This document shows, in pieces, positions 8,335 through 16,797 of a stretch of 64,000 bases of DNA. This stretch comes from Oscillospiraceae bacterium (GTDB lineage: Bacteria; Bacillota; Clostridia; Saccharofermentanales; Saccharofermentanaceae). Location of the stretch: contig CACZMA010000002.1 in assembly GCA_902782125.1 (NCBI GenBank), forward strand, positions 124,001 to 188,000, given 5' to 3'. Below the pieces are notes generated by a model, which made no database searches, had not been told where the DNA came from, and saw nothing but the letters and a program-made list of their open reading frames with translations. The position numbers and the translations under genes are program-made. The stretch's first letter is position 1; every line of letters begins with the position of its first letter.

Positions 8335-9262
8335 AATTCTCTTTCTTCTCCTTTATTATCATTGTGCCTATGCCGTTCTTTGTGAATATCTCGAGTATGA
8401 TCGAGTGCGGTATCCTTCCGTCTATGATGTGAGCTCGGTTTACGCCTCTTCGGACAGTGTCAAGGCATCCGCCGATCTTCGGGATCATGCCGCCGGAGAT
8501 TATTCCGCGGTCGATGCAGTCCTGAACGTCAGACTCGTCGAGCACGGGGATAACTCTGTCCGTGCCGTCGGCGAGCTTCTCCAGAACGCCGCCGACATCC
8601 GTGAGCATTATGAGCTTGGATGCCTGAAGTGCGACTGCGACTTCGGCTGCCACCGTGTCAGCGTTGATGTTGTAGCTCTCGCCGTCGGAGCCTACGCCGA
8701 TGGGGGCGATTACGGGGATGTACTCGTCGTTGGCGAGCATGGAGATCACCTTGGTGTTGATCTTCTTGATCTTGCCGACATATCCGATGTCCACGGGGTT
8801 GCCGTCAGAATCTTCTGTCATCTTCTCGGCCTCGATGAGGTTGCCGTCGATGCCGGAGATGCCGATCGCTTTCGCGCCCTTGCCGCAGAGAACGGATACT
8901 ATCTCCTTGTTGGTCTTGCCGATCAGGACCATCTGCGCATAACCCATGGTCTCGCTGTCCGTATACCTCAGACCGTTCACGAAAGTCGACTCTTTGCCGA
9001 CCGTCTCGAGCATGCTGTTGATGTCGGGGCCGCCGCCGTGAACGATGACGGGGTTGATGCCGACCAGCTTAAGGAGCGTGATGTCATCCATGACGGTCTG
9101 CTTGAGTCCGTCGTTGACCATCGCATTGCCGCCGTACTTGATAACTATAGTCTGACCCCTCATCTTCCTGATGTAGGGGAGAGCCTCGGTGAGGACCTCA
9201 GCCCTGTTTACCATATTCTTCATGTCGCCCGTGATCTCGGGCATCTTATCCTGATTTGCCAT
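8318..9262 (-). CDS. argB: Acetylglutamate kinase
   Basis: Phosphorylates N-acetylglutamate with ATP, the second step of arginine synthesis. 314 residues; family members are about 260-300. The N-terminal [10 protein letters not shown], the substrate loop VHGGGPDIN, and the later [10 protein letters not shown] and [12 protein letters not shown] motifs identify it. The N-terminal extension of about 25 residues before the kinase core is reminiscent of arginine-inhibited hexameric NAGKs, which carry an extra N-terminal helix, so feedback inhibition by arginine is plausible. It lies 1 nt after argC and overlaps argD. Confidence 0.95.
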   Translation of the reverse strand: MANQDKMPEITGDMKNMVNRAEVLTEALPYIRKMRGQTIVIKYGGNAMVNDGLKQTVMDDITLLKLVGINPVIVHGGGPDINSMLETVGKESTFVNGLRYTDSETMGYAQMVLIGKTNKEIVSVLCGKGAKAIGISGIDGNLIEAEKMTEDSDGNPVDIGYVGKIKKINTKVISMLANDEYIPVIAPIGVGSDGESYNINADTVAAEVAVALQASKLIMLTDVGGVLEKLADGTDRVIPVLDESDVQDCIDRGIISGGMIPKIGGCLDTVRRGVNRAHIIDGRIPHSIILEIFTKNGIGTMIIKEKKENYEYRK

Positions 9263-9263
9263 G

Positions 9264-10328
9264 TTATACGCCTCTTACGATATCTTTGAGTCCGGTCTCC
9301 TCGGGAAGTCCGAACATTACATTTGCCGCCTGGATCGCCTGGAGGGCAGCACCCTTGCCGAGGTTGTCCTGCGCCGCGAAAAGCTTGATCATGCCGGTAT
9401 CCGCATCATACACACCGTTGACTTCGATGTAGTTGGAACCGGCCACTGCCTTTACGTCCGGCATGGTGCCTTCGGGGAGAGCACGTACGAACTGCTCGTC
9501 CTTGTAGAAATCCTGATATATGCCGTTGATGACAGAAGAAGATACATCCTTGAAATCATCGGAAGGCTTTGCATATATCGTGTTCAGCATGCCTCGCTTG
9601 AAGGGGGCGAGGTGCGGAGTGAAGGTGACGGTGATGTCGCCGGATTTGCCGCCTGCCAGGAAGGAGCACTTCTCGGAGATCTCGGTGGTATGCCTGTGTC
9701 CGACAACGCCGTAAGGCTTGAAGGAATCGTCTTCTTCGCAGAACGCGTAAGCCAGATCCGCCTTTCTTCCTGCTCCGGATACTCCGGATACTGCATCTAT
9801 AATTATAGTGTCTTTCTTAATTAAATTATTCTTAAGGAAAGGTGCGAGCGCGATCAGCGAGCATGTGGGGTAGCAGCCGGGATTGGCTACGAGCCTTGCC
9901 GTCTTGAGCTCGTCTCTGTAGAACTCGGGAAGACCGTATACGGCCTCTTCGAGCAGCTCGGGGTGGGGATGAGTGAGCTTATATGACTTCTCGTAAGTTG
10001 CCAGGTCCTTGTATCTGAAGTCGCCGCTGTGGTCGATGACCCTGACGCCGGTCTCGAGAAGTACGGGAACGGTAGCCGATGATACACCGTGAGGCAGCGC
10101 TGTGATGACAAGATCGCTCTCCTTGCCGACTTCGGCAGGATCCTTATCGCTCAGGATCGTATCGCATACTCCGCGGAATACGGGATATACATCGGAGAAC
10201 GCCTTCCCGGCAAAGCTCCTGCTGGTCAGATCCTTGATCTCGAAGTCGGGATGCGCGACAAAACCCCTTACGAGTTCTGCTCCCACGTAACCTGTAGCGC
10301 CTATAATACTTACTTTAAACTTACTCAT
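9264..10328 (-). CDS. argC: N-acetyl-gamma-glutamyl-phosphate reductase
   Basis: NADPH-dependent reduction of N-acetylglutamyl phosphate to the semialdehyde. 354 residues with an N-terminal Rossmann motif ([15 protein letters not shown]) and the catalytic cysteine in [15 protein letters not shown] (about residues 144-158). First gene of the operon. The Shine-Dalgarno AAGGA stands 9-10 nt before the ATG. Its promoter carries an ArgR-like palindrome over the -10 box, which suggests repression by arginine. Confidence 0.96.
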   Translation of the reverse strand: MSKFKVSIIGATGYVGAELVRGFVAHPDFEIKDLTSRSFAGKAFSDVYPVFRGVCDTILSDKDPAEVGKESDLVITALPHGVSSATVPVLLETGVRVIDHSGDFRYKDLATYEKSYKLTHPHPELLEEAVYGLPEFYRDELKTARLVANPGCYPTCSLIALAPFLKNNLIKKDTIIIDAVSGVSGAGRKADLAYAFCEEDDSFKPYGVVGHRHTTEISEKCSFLAGGKSGDITVTFTPHLAPFKRGMLNTIYAKPSDDFKDVSSSVINGIYQDFYKDEQFVRALPEGTMPDVKAVAGSNYIEVNGVYDADTGMIKLFAAQDNLGKGAALQAIQAANVMFGLPEETGLKDIVRGV

Positions 10329-10356
10329 ATATACCGGTCCTTCGAATTGTTAGATT

Positions 10357-10390
10357 TATGCAATATAATGCATAAAAATACAGTTGTCAA
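10357..10390 (-). promoter_or_regulatory. argC promoter with ArgR-like operator
   Basis: On the minus strand a consensus promoter TTGACA (10390-10385), 17 nt, TATATT (10367-10362) leads to a start about 27 nt before argC. An 18-bp palindrome with perfect 6-bp arms, TATGCA...TGCATA (10357-10374), covers the -10 box. Read as TGCAT-TATA-TTGCA it follows the plan of the ARG box (TGAAT-WWWW-ATTCA), the half-site spacing expected of ArgR/AhrC. On the plus strand the same palindrome contains TATAAT (10364-10369) with a weak TTCGAA 17 nt upstream, so a divergent promoter could be controlled by the same site. Confidence 0.65.
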
Positions 10391-10420
10391 CAAGAATCTC
10401 ACTTTATTATTGCGCTAACC

Positions 10421-10434
10421 CCTTATATATAAGG
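10421..10434. promoter_or_regulatory. Perfect 14-bp palindrome CCTTATATATAAGG, candidate operator
   Basis: A perfect inverted repeat upstream of the argC promoter. It shares the TATATATA core and length with the palindrome at 4099-4112. It may bind a regulator of argC, of the divergent transcript, or of neither. Confidence 0.35.
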
Positions 10435-10488
10435 TTACATTGCGGTGACATAGTGCCTTCCGGGTCTGCTGCGTTGTCATATAGCACA

Positions 10489-10541
10489 AAGTATTATGCA
10501 GGTTCAGTTGCTCCGAAGTTGTCATAAATACTTGCTTTTTT
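10489..10541 (+). terminator. Terminator-like hairpin in the leader of the ABC ATPase gene
   Basis: AAGTATT-ATG (10489-10498) pairs with CAT-A-AATACTT (10523-10533) to form a roughly 10-bp stem with one bulged A, followed after GC by six T. It lies on the plus strand where no gene ends, so it would either end a short RNA that starts near the argC promoter or act as an attenuator of the ATPase gene. Confidence 0.5.
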
Positions 10542-10722
10542 GGTAATAACATACAAAAATCAAAAAACTGTATGGGAATTATAAACAAAACGGGGCTTTA
10601 TTGATTACAAAAAGGCTTAATTTTTTTTGGGAATAATGCCATATAGTAAACAAAAAGTGGCTTTGTTAGTATTTCTGTATGAATTAGCCCGCCCATAGGC
10701 GTGGCCCTTTGGAGGTAAGAAA

Positions 10723-11838
10723 ATGGCAAGTTTATCTTTCCAGCATGTTTACAAGAAGTATGAAGGCGGCGTTGTTGCTGTTTCAGACTTTAATCTCGAT
10801 GTTGCAGATAAGGAATTCGTTATCCTGGTAGGACCTTCCGGTTGCGGTAAGTCAACAACTCTCCGTATGCTCGCTGGTCTCGAGGACATTTCCGAGGGCG
10901 AGATCTACATCGACGATCGTTGCGTTAACGACGTTCTTCCTAAGGACAGAGATATCGCGATGGTTTTCCAGAACTACGCTCTGTATCCGCACATGACAGT
11001 TCGCGACAACATGGCTTTCGCTCTTAAGCTCAGAAAGATGAGCAAGGACGAGATCAACCGTCGTGTTGTTGAGGCAGCTAAGATCCTTGAGATCGAGCAT
11101 CTCCTTGACAGAAAGCCTAAGGCTCTGTCCGGTGGTCAGCGCCAGAGAGTTGCTCTCGGCCGTGCTATCGTTCGTGACCCTAAGGTCTTCCTCATGGACG
11201 AGCCTCTCTCAAACCTCGACGCTAAGCTCCGTGTACAGATGCGTGTCGAGATCACAAAGCTCCACCACAGACTTAAGACAACATTCGTTTACGTTACACA
11301 CGACCAGACCGAGGCTATGACCATGGGTACCAGAATCGTAGTCATGAAGGATGGTTTCATCCAGCAGGTTGACTCTCCTACGGAGCTCTATGACAACCCG
11401 GTCAACACATTCGTTGCAGGATTCATCGGAATGCCTCCTATGAACTTCATCAATGCTGTTATCAACGTTGAGGGTTCTGACGTATTCATCTCATTCGAGA
11501 ACGTTACGATCAAGCTCCCTGAGAGATATGCAGTTGAGGAAGTTATGGAGCGTGACGGACAGGAAGTTATCTTCGGTGTAAGACCTGAGGCTCTTACAGA
11601 TGACTCCACATACGTTACAGATCACCCTGAGGCAGCTTTCCCTGCAGACGTTGACGTCGTCGAGATGCTCGGTGCAGAGACATACCTCTACGTTACAGTT
11701 AACGGTTCTCTGCCTCTCACATGCCGCGTTGACCCTACTACATCACAGTCTTCCGTTGGCCAGGTAGTAGACCTCGCAATCGATGCAAACCGTGTTCACA
11801 TCTTCGATAAGGACACAGAGCAGAGCATCATTTCCTGA
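10723..11838 (+). CDS. Multiple-sugar ABC importer ATPase, MsmK/MsiK/UgpC type
   Basis: 371-residue ATPase that powers carbohydrate ABC importers at the inner face of the membrane. Walker [10 protein letters not shown] (about residues 38-46), Q-loop [17 protein letters not shown], signature [17 protein letters not shown], Walker [17 protein letters not shown] and the switch histidine THDQTEAMT are all intact. The C-terminal 130 residues form the MalK-type regulatory OB-fold (TOBE) region, which fits CUT1 importers. No permease or binding protein is adjacent, which is the hallmark of a shared ATPase serving many importers, as with MsmX or MsiK. Codon choice (CTC, GTT, GCT rich) resembles the ribosomal genes here, which suggests high expression. 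A terminator follows directly. Confidence 0.93.
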   Translation: MASLSFQHVYKKYEGGVVAVSDFNLDVADKEFVILVGPSGCGKSTTLRMLAGLEDISEGEIYIDDRCVNDVLPKDRDIAMVFQNYALYPHMTVRDNMAFALKLRKMSKDEINRRVVEAAKILEIEHLLDRKPKALSGGQRQRVALGRAIVRDPKVFLMDEPLSNLDAKLRVQMRVEITKLHHRLKTTFVYVTHDQTEAMTMGTRIVVMKDGFIQQVDSPTELYDNPVNTFVAGFIGMPPMNFINAVINVEGSDVFISFENVTIKLPERYAVEEVMERDGQEVIFGVRPEALTDDSTYVTDHPEAAFPADVDVVEMLGAETYLYVTVNGSLPLTCRVDPTTSQSSVGQVVDLAIDANRVHIFDKDTEQSIIS

Positions 11839-11862
11839 TCGGTTAGATAATCTGATTGACCA

Positions 11863-11896
11863 TAAGGCCGGATCTTCGGGTTCGGCCTTATTTTTT
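11863..11896 (+). terminator. Rho-independent terminator of the sugar ABC ATPase gene
   Basis: TAAGGCCG and CGGCCTTA arms form an 8-bp stem around a TCTTCGG-containing loop, followed by TTTTTT. Confidence 0.85.
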
Positions 11897-11902
11897 GTAT
11901 GC

Positions 11903-11931
11903 TTGAACAAAATTGCGAAAAAATATAGAAT
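11903..11931 (+). promoter_or_regulatory. Promoter of the PucR/CdaR-type regulator gene
   Basis: TTGAAC (11903-11908), 17 nt, TAGAAT (11926-11931). It lies immediately after the preceding terminator and leaves a leader of about 50 nt. Confidence 0.55.
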
Positions 11932-11988
11932 TTAGTGAGGCTTCCTGTAAGTCTTGTATTATTTGTGCTCAGAGGGCGAGGTGTAGAT

Positions 11989-13095
11989 ATGGAAGAGATC
12001 AAGAAGTGTATGCGTCAGGTAAAGACCATCCTCCCCGTTGATTGCGGTGTGCTGGATACTTCGGGAGTTATCCTGGCGGCTACCGATGATTCCCTTGAAG
12101 GCGAGACGGATCCTTCCTTCCGCGCGGTAATGTCCGGCGGAGATATTTTCGCCTCCACTGCAGACCGTACATATCTCAAGGTCAACATAGGCGAGCAGCT
12201 CAAGTATGTCATCTATGTTGAGAGTACCGATTCGGATGCAAAGATCTCTCTGCAGCTCATCTCCGAGTGGATCAAGACGATTGCCAAGGAGAAGGGCACC
12301 GATGCCGAAAAGTCCATCTTCATAAGGAATGTCCTTCTGGACAATGAGATCAGATCCGAAGTGCCGATGATCGCACGCGGATTCAAGATCGACTGCAAGG
12401 ATGCAAGGCTCGTAATAGTCGTAAGGACTGCGGCTGACCAGAGCACCGAGGCATTCGAGATCCTGCAGAACCTCTACAATGATTCCGATACGACCATGGT
12501 CATCTCCATGGATGACACGACGACGATCGTCATCATCGATTCTTCCGAGGTTGCAGGCGAAGATTCCGACAGGGGCGAATTCATCGACGAGGCAAGCCAG
12601 TCCATTCTCGCATGCCTTAATTCCGAAGGATGCACCGCCAAGGTGGCAGTCGGTTCGATCGTTCCGTCATTCATGGACATCAGCAAGTCCTACTCCGATG
12701 CCATGACGGCGCTCAAGGTCTCCAAGATCTTCGACGGCGAGACGGATATATCAAGATATGACAAACTGGGTCTCGGCAGACTGATCTACCAGCTCCCGAA
12801 GCCTCTTTGCGAGATGTTCATCCGCGAAGTGTTCCCCAACGATGCTTTCAGACAGCTCGACGAGGAGACAAGGACTACCATCGACACGTTCTTTGCCAAC
12901 GACCTCAACGGTTCGGAGACTTCAAGAGAACTGTTCGTACACAGGAACACGCTCGTATACCGACTTGAGAAGGTAAAGACCAAGACCGGTCTTGACCTGA
13001 GAAAGTTCGATGATGCGGTATTGTTCAAGATGGCCACGATGGTAAGGATCTACATCGATTATTTAAACGACACCAACGACAATAAGATAAGGTAA
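11989..13095 (+). CDS. PucR/CdaR-type transcriptional regulator
   Basis: 368 residues. The N-terminal 130 residues resemble a small-molecule sensing domain of the sugar-diacid-recognition kind, the middle (about 130-270) fits the divergent GGDEF-like domain of this family, and the C-terminal 60 residues are the PucR-type helix-turn-helix (LFVHRNTLVYRLEKVKTKTG). I choose ATG at 11989 because GAGGTG stands 5 nt upstream; an in-frame earlier start at 11935 has no ribosome site. It lies between the shared sugar ATPase and ftsE with its own promoter, so control of sugar uptake is possible but not shown. The ligand and targets are unknown. Confidence 0.82.
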   Translation: MEEIKKCMRQVKTILPVDCGVLDTSGVILAATDDSLEGETDPSFRAVMSGGDIFASTADRTYLKVNIGEQLKYVIYVESTDSDAKISLQLISEWIKTIAKEKGTDAEKSIFIRNVLLDNEIRSEVPMIARGFKIDCKDARLVIVVRTAADQSTEAFEILQNLYNDSDTTMVISMDDTTTIVIIDSSEVAGEDSDRGEFIDEASQSILACLNSEGCTAKVAVGSIVPSFMDISKSYSDAMTALKVSKIFDGETDISRYDKLGLGRLIYQLPKPLCEMFIREVFPNDAFRQLDEETRTTIDTFFANDLNGSETSRELFVHRNTLVYRLEKVKTKTGLDLRKFDDAVLFKMATMVRIYIDYLNDTNDNKIR

Positions 13096-13104
13096 TTCTA
13101 TCAA

Positions 13105-14469
13105 GTGATTGATTTTATTGATGTTAAGAAGACTTACAGATCCGGAGTGGAGGCACTCAAGGGTGTAAGTTTCACTATCGATGACGGAGATTTTGTTTTT
13201 GTCATCGGCAAATCGGGTTCGGGCAAATCGACCCTTCTTAAGTGCATAACCTGCGAAGAGTCTCCCTCGGAAGGCTCAGTCAGGATCGACGGATTTGACA
13301 TCGCTCACATGAGCCGCGCACTGGTTCCGGTCTTAAGACGTCAGATCGGCATGATCTACCAGGATTTCCGTCTGATAGAGACGAAGACCGTCGCCGAGAA
13401 TGTCGCTTTCGCAGGCGAGATAATAGGTGTCCCCCCCAAGAGCCTGGCGAACACGGTAAGCATCTGCCTGTCCGCGGTGGGACTGAAGGATAAGGCGAAC
13501 GCATATCCGCAGGAGCTCTCCGGCGGTGAGCAGCAGAGAGTCGCCATCGCGAGAGCAATGGTAAATAACCCCAAGCTAATAGTCGCAGACGAGCCTACGG
13601 GCAACCTCGATCCGGACACATCCGAGAGCATCATGGCGATGCTCCTTGAGATCAACAAGAACGGCAAGACATCAGGCAATAAGACGACTGTCATCATCTG
13701 CACACACGACAGCAACCTTGTCGACAGGATGAAGCAGCGTGTCATAGAGATAGACGGCGGACTCATCGTTCGTGATGAGAAGGCGAGCGGGTATACCGAA
13801 GACAGGAAGAAAGAGGCACCGAGCGTCATCACTTCCGAAGATTACGGCAATCTCCCCGGCGGAGACCTGGCTTTTGGAGAAGACAGCGCATACAGCGATT
13901 CCTACGATGACCAGGGATATGAGCAGAAGACCGGAGGTTTTGTTTTCGGTGATTCTGCGCAGGAGACATACGTGCCTGTGGAAGAGCCGGTTCAGATACC
14001 GGAAGAACCTGCCCCGGCACAAGAGGAGACTGAGATCCCCTCTGAGATGCTCCTTGGGGAAGAACCCGCAGCAGAGCCTGAGGTCATCGAGATAACGGTG
14101 CCCGAGGAAGTAATTGCCCGGGAAGAACCGGTCCTGACGGAAGAACCCGTTCAGGAGGAACCTGCACCCGAAGAGTTGCCGGAAGAGCCCGTCTTTGCAG
14201 ACGAGTCTCCTGCAGATAACACACAGGCTCCGAAAGAAGCACAGGAACCCGCGAGTGCGGTAGAATTTCCTTCGCAGACAAAGCCTTCCGTATCAGACAG
14301 GGAGGCGAGACGTGCCGAGAAGAAGGCACAGAAAGAGGCGAGACGCGCTGAGAAGCAGGCCGAGAAAGAAGCCAGACGCAAGGCAAAGCTCGACGAGAGG
14401 TTCAAGACAAGAACAGCAGATCCGCTCAAGGCCTCTGATATTGATATGGTTCCGGAGGATGACGACTGA
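13105..14469 (+). CDS. ftsE: Cell division ATPase FtsE with a long acidic C-terminal tail
   Basis: ATPase partner of FtsX; in Gram-positives the pair transmits ATP hydrolysis to a peptidoglycan hydrolase during division or elongation. Residues 1-228 are a complete FtsE: Walker A GKSGSGKST (35-43), Q-loop MIYQDFRLI, signature LSGGEQQRVAIARAM, Walker B LIVADEPTGNLDP, switch His in CTHDSN. The normal protein ends there. This one continues for about 225 residues: a Glu/Pro-rich stretch with EEP repeats (about 265-390) and then a highly charged helix of Arg/Lys/Glu/Ala repeats (about 395-432) and an acidic end. The start is GTG at 13105, 9 nt after the regulator stop, with only a weak AAGG as ribosome site. 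It overlaps ftsX by one base. Confidence 0.93.
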   Translation: MIDFIDVKKTYRSGVEALKGVSFTIDDGDFVFVIGKSGSGKSTLLKCITCEESPSEGSVRIDGFDIAHMSRALVPVLRRQIGMIYQDFRLIETKTVAENVAFAGEIIGVPPKSLANTVSICLSAVGLKDKANAYPQELSGGEQQRVAIARAMVNNPKLIVADEPTGNLDPDTSESIMAMLLEINKNGKTSGNKTTVIICTHDSNLVDRMKQRVIEIDGGLIVRDEKASGYTEDRKKEAPSVITSEDYGNLPGGDLAFGEDSAYSDSYDDQGYEQKTGGFVFGDSAQETYVPVEEPVQIPEEPAPAQEETEIPSEMLLGEEPAAEPEVIEITVPEEVIAREEPVLTEEPVQEEPAPEELPEEPVFADESPADNTQAPKEAQEPASAVEFPSQTKPSVSDREARRAEKKAQKEARRAEKQAEKEARRKAKLDERFKTRTADPLKASDIDMVPEDDD

Positions 14470-15365
14470 TGAGTGTAAGAGCTTTTTTCAATTCCGTTAA
14501 GGAAGGATTCCGCGGAATAGTCAGACATCCGCTGGTAACGATAGCATCTATTACGACGATCCTGCTGATGCTGTTCATCATGGGCGTGTTCTTCATCTTC
14601 TCGGTGAATGTCAGGACCATCATGACGAGGTTGTCACAGAGACCGCCCATCGAAGTGTATATGAAGCTCCAGTGTACTGAAGAGCAGCTCAACGATGTTC
14701 AGGCAAAGCTCTACGCCAATCCGAACATCATGGAGTTTCACTATGCTTCGCCTGAGGATAACTACAACAGCTACAAAGCGAACCTCGGATCATCCGCATC
14801 GCTCCTCGATGATTTTGATTACAACATGTATCTCCCGCACACATTCAGCATCAGGCTTACCGATCCTTCGACGGCTGATCAGGTGTGCGCCGAGGTCGCG
14901 ACATATAACGGCGTATCCAAGGTCCAGCAGGAGAGCAATGTCATGAAGTTTCTGTCCCGGGCATCGAGGATAGTCAACATCACTACCGTGGCGGCATTCG
15001 CGATACTTTTCATGATCGCGCTGTTCATCATATCCAACATGGTAAGGATCTCGGTGTATTCAAGAGCAAACGAGATAGAGATCATGAAGTTCGTAGGTGC
15101 TACGAACAACTACATAAGACTGCCTTATATCATAGAAGGCGCCATAGTCGGAATAATCAGTGCCATCTGCGCATGGGGCATAACCGTCGTCATCTACAGA
15201 GGCATCTACATAAAATCAATGAGCGAGATTGCGCCGACGAGCTTCTATGCGCTCGTTCCCACGCACAACATCATGTGGGCTGAGATAGTCCTGATACTCC
15301 TTATGGGAGTGATAATAGGTTCTATCGGAAGCGGAATATCGGTGAGGAAATATGTCAAGGTATAA
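14469..15365 (+). CDS. ftsX: Cell division membrane protein FtsX
   Basis: Permease-like partner of FtsE, 298 residues, the usual length. A cytoplasmic N-terminus (FNSVKEGFRGIVRHP) leads to the first membrane helix (about 20-45), an extracellular loop of about 110 residues that binds the hydrolase partner in studied species, and then three helices (about 165-190, 215-245, 265-290). It starts inside the ftsE stop (TGATG) and overlaps the M23 peptidase gene by 14 nt, so the three proteins are likely made in fixed ratio. Confidence 0.95.
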   Translation: MSVRAFFNSVKEGFRGIVRHPLVTIASITTILLMLFIMGVFFIFSVNVRTIMTRLSQRPPIEVYMKLQCTEEQLNDVQAKLYANPNIMEFHYASPEDNYNSYKANLGSSASLLDDFDYNMYLPHTFSIRLTDPSTADQVCAEVATYNGVSKVQQESNVMKFLSRASRIVNITTVAAFAILFMIALFIISNMVRISVYSRANEIEIMKFVGATNNYIRLPYIIEGAIVGIISAICAWGITVVIYRGIYIKSMSEIAPTSFYALVPTHNIMWAEIVLILLMGVIIGSIGSGISVRKYVKV

Positions 15366-16794
15366 GAACGAACTTGAAGAGATATTTGCAAGAGAAGATG
15401 CTTTCAGGCAGAAGATCTGGAAGCCGCTTATCATGGCAGGCGTCGTGGCTACTACCGTCTTCGCGCTGTCCGTATCTTTTGCGGGCAACATAATCGCAGG
15501 CGGAGCAGATACTTCTGTCGTAGAGATACTCAAGGTCGATCAGGAAGACATCGATCAGGCCAAGCAGGACAGAGACGAGGCTGAAGCCCAGGCTGCCGAG
15601 GCGGCTGCGATGGTAAGCTCGCTCAAGTCCCAGAAGAGCTCACTCTCAGGCGAGCTTGCTGCACTTAACGAAGCCAATGAAGAGCAGAAGGCTCAGTACG
15701 AGCTCATCTGCTCACAGCTTGAAGCTGCACTTGAAGCCAAGGCTCAGGCATTGGATGACTATATCCAGGCGGAAGAGAACCTTGAAGCTCAGCAGATCCT
15801 CTTCTCCGAGCGTGTCTCAGCGATGTTCGAATACCAGAACAAGTCAACTCTCGAGGTGTTGCTCGAATCAGATAACATAGCAGGCTTCTTCACCAACATG
15901 GAGATCATCACTCTCATCGCCGACGCTGATGCCCAGGCGATCGATCAGATGCAGATCGCACTTGATGATGCGGAGCTCCAGAAGGAGATCAAACTCCAGG
16001 AAGCAGAAGACATGCAGGCCATTGCAGATCAGAAGCAGGCCGAGCTCGATGAACTCGAAGAACTCATAGCCACGACGGAGGACACACTGTCCTATGTATC
16101 TTCACAGCTGTCCACATGGGAACAGCAGGAAGACGAGCTCGAGGCTTATGCGGCTTCCCTGAACGACCAGATCCTGGCGCTCCAGTCAGAATACAATGCG
16201 CAGCAGGCGGCTCAGCAGCCCGCACAGCCGGCATCTTCCGGAGATTCCGGTTCGGGTTCCGGTTCGACTTCGGATTCTGGTTCATCTTCGGGTGATTCGG
16301 GATCGTCTTCGTCGGATTCCGGTTCGTCATCTTCTTCAGGCGGCGGATCATCTGCTCCTAGTAATCCGTCATCACCTTCGATCAGCGTATCGCTTCAGTG
16401 GCCTGCTTCGGGTTATATCTCTTCTCCGTTCGGATACAGATACCACCCCGTATACGGCACATATAAGTTCCATTCCGGAATCGACATCGCCTGCGGCTAC
16501 GGTTCAGCCATCTGCGCTGCCGCTTCGGGCACGGTCATCTATGTTACAGAGCCTGTCGAAGGCTGCAACACAGGCGGATCCGGATACGGCAACTACTGCA
16601 TAATAGATCACGGCGACGGAGTCACCACTCTCTATGCCCATGCAAGAGACATCTATGTATCTGTCGGAGACTATGTATCCGCAGGCCAGCAGATCGGTGA
16701 AGTCGGAAGCACCGGAACATCCACGGGTGCCCACCTCCACTTCGAGGTCCGCGTAAACGGCACTCAGTACAACCCTGAAGACTATCTCCCGTAA
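15352..16794 (+). CDS. Coiled-coil M23 (LytM) peptidoglycan endopeptidase, FtsEX partner
   Basis: 480 residues. A membrane or signal helix (about 24-48) is followed by a long extracellular coiled coil (about 60-285), a Gly/Ser/Asp-rich linker (about 290-345) and a C-terminal LytM/M23 domain. The zinc ligands are complete: HSGIDIACG (H-x-x-x-D), the YAHARD histidine, and HLHFEV (H-x-H), so unlike EnvC of Escherichia coli it should be an active hydrolase. The coiled-coil plus hydrolase plan equals that of PcsB or Mycobacterium RipC, which FtsEX activates. It overlaps ftsX, which strongly supports this role. The Ser-rich linker is encoded by imperfect GATTCxGGTTC-type repeats around 16236-16350. 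Confidence 0.92.
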   Translation: MSRYKNELEEIFAREDAFRQKIWKPLIMAGVVATTVFALSVSFAGNIIAGGADTSVVEILKVDQEDIDQAKQDRDEAEAQAAEAAAMVSSLKSQKSSLSGELAALNEANEEQKAQYELICSQLEAALEAKAQALDDYIQAEENLEAQQILFSERVSAMFEYQNKSTLEVLLESDNIAGFFTNMEIITLIADADAQAIDQMQIALDDAELQKEIKLQEAEDMQAIADQKQAELDELEELIATTEDTLSYVSSQLSTWEQQEDELEAYAASLNDQILALQSEYNAQQAAQQPAQPASSGDSGSGSGSTSDSGSSSGDSGSSSSDSGSSSSSGGGSSAPSNPSSPSISVSLQWPASGYISSPFGYRYHPVYGTYKFHSGIDIACGYGSAICAAASGTVIYVTEPVEGCNTGGSGYGNYCIIDHGDGVTTLYAHARDIYVSVGDYVSAGQQIGEVGSTGTSTGAHLHFEVRVNGTQYNPEDYLP

Positions 16795-16797
16795 GTC

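Larger units (their letters stand above)
10329..10722. other. Divergent intergenic region between argC and the sugar ABC ATPase gene
   Basis: 394 bases without a supported gene. It holds the argC promoter and ArgR-like site, a perfect 14-bp palindrome (10421-10434), a terminator-like hairpin on the plus strand (10489-10541), and an A/T-rich leader. No convincing -35/-10 pair directly serves the ATPase gene; TATAGT at 10642-10647 is a possible -10, and a Shine-Dalgarno TTGGAGG is at 10709-10715. Confidence 0.6.

Noticed and set aside
8405..9289. A 294-codon open frame opposite argB
   Set aside because: It is antisense to a certain argB gene, has an Asp/Val/Leu-rich shadow composition, no ribosome site and no recognisable domain.
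10329..10420. T-box or other arginine riboswitch in front of argC
   Set aside because: The promoter and ArgR-like site leave a leader of about 27 nt, with no T-box sequence.
16236..16370. DNA repeat in the Ser/Gly-rich stretch of the M23 peptidase as a mobile or regulatory repeat
   Set aside because: It keeps frame and encodes a flexible linker between coiled coil and catalytic domain, a normal feature of such hydrolases.
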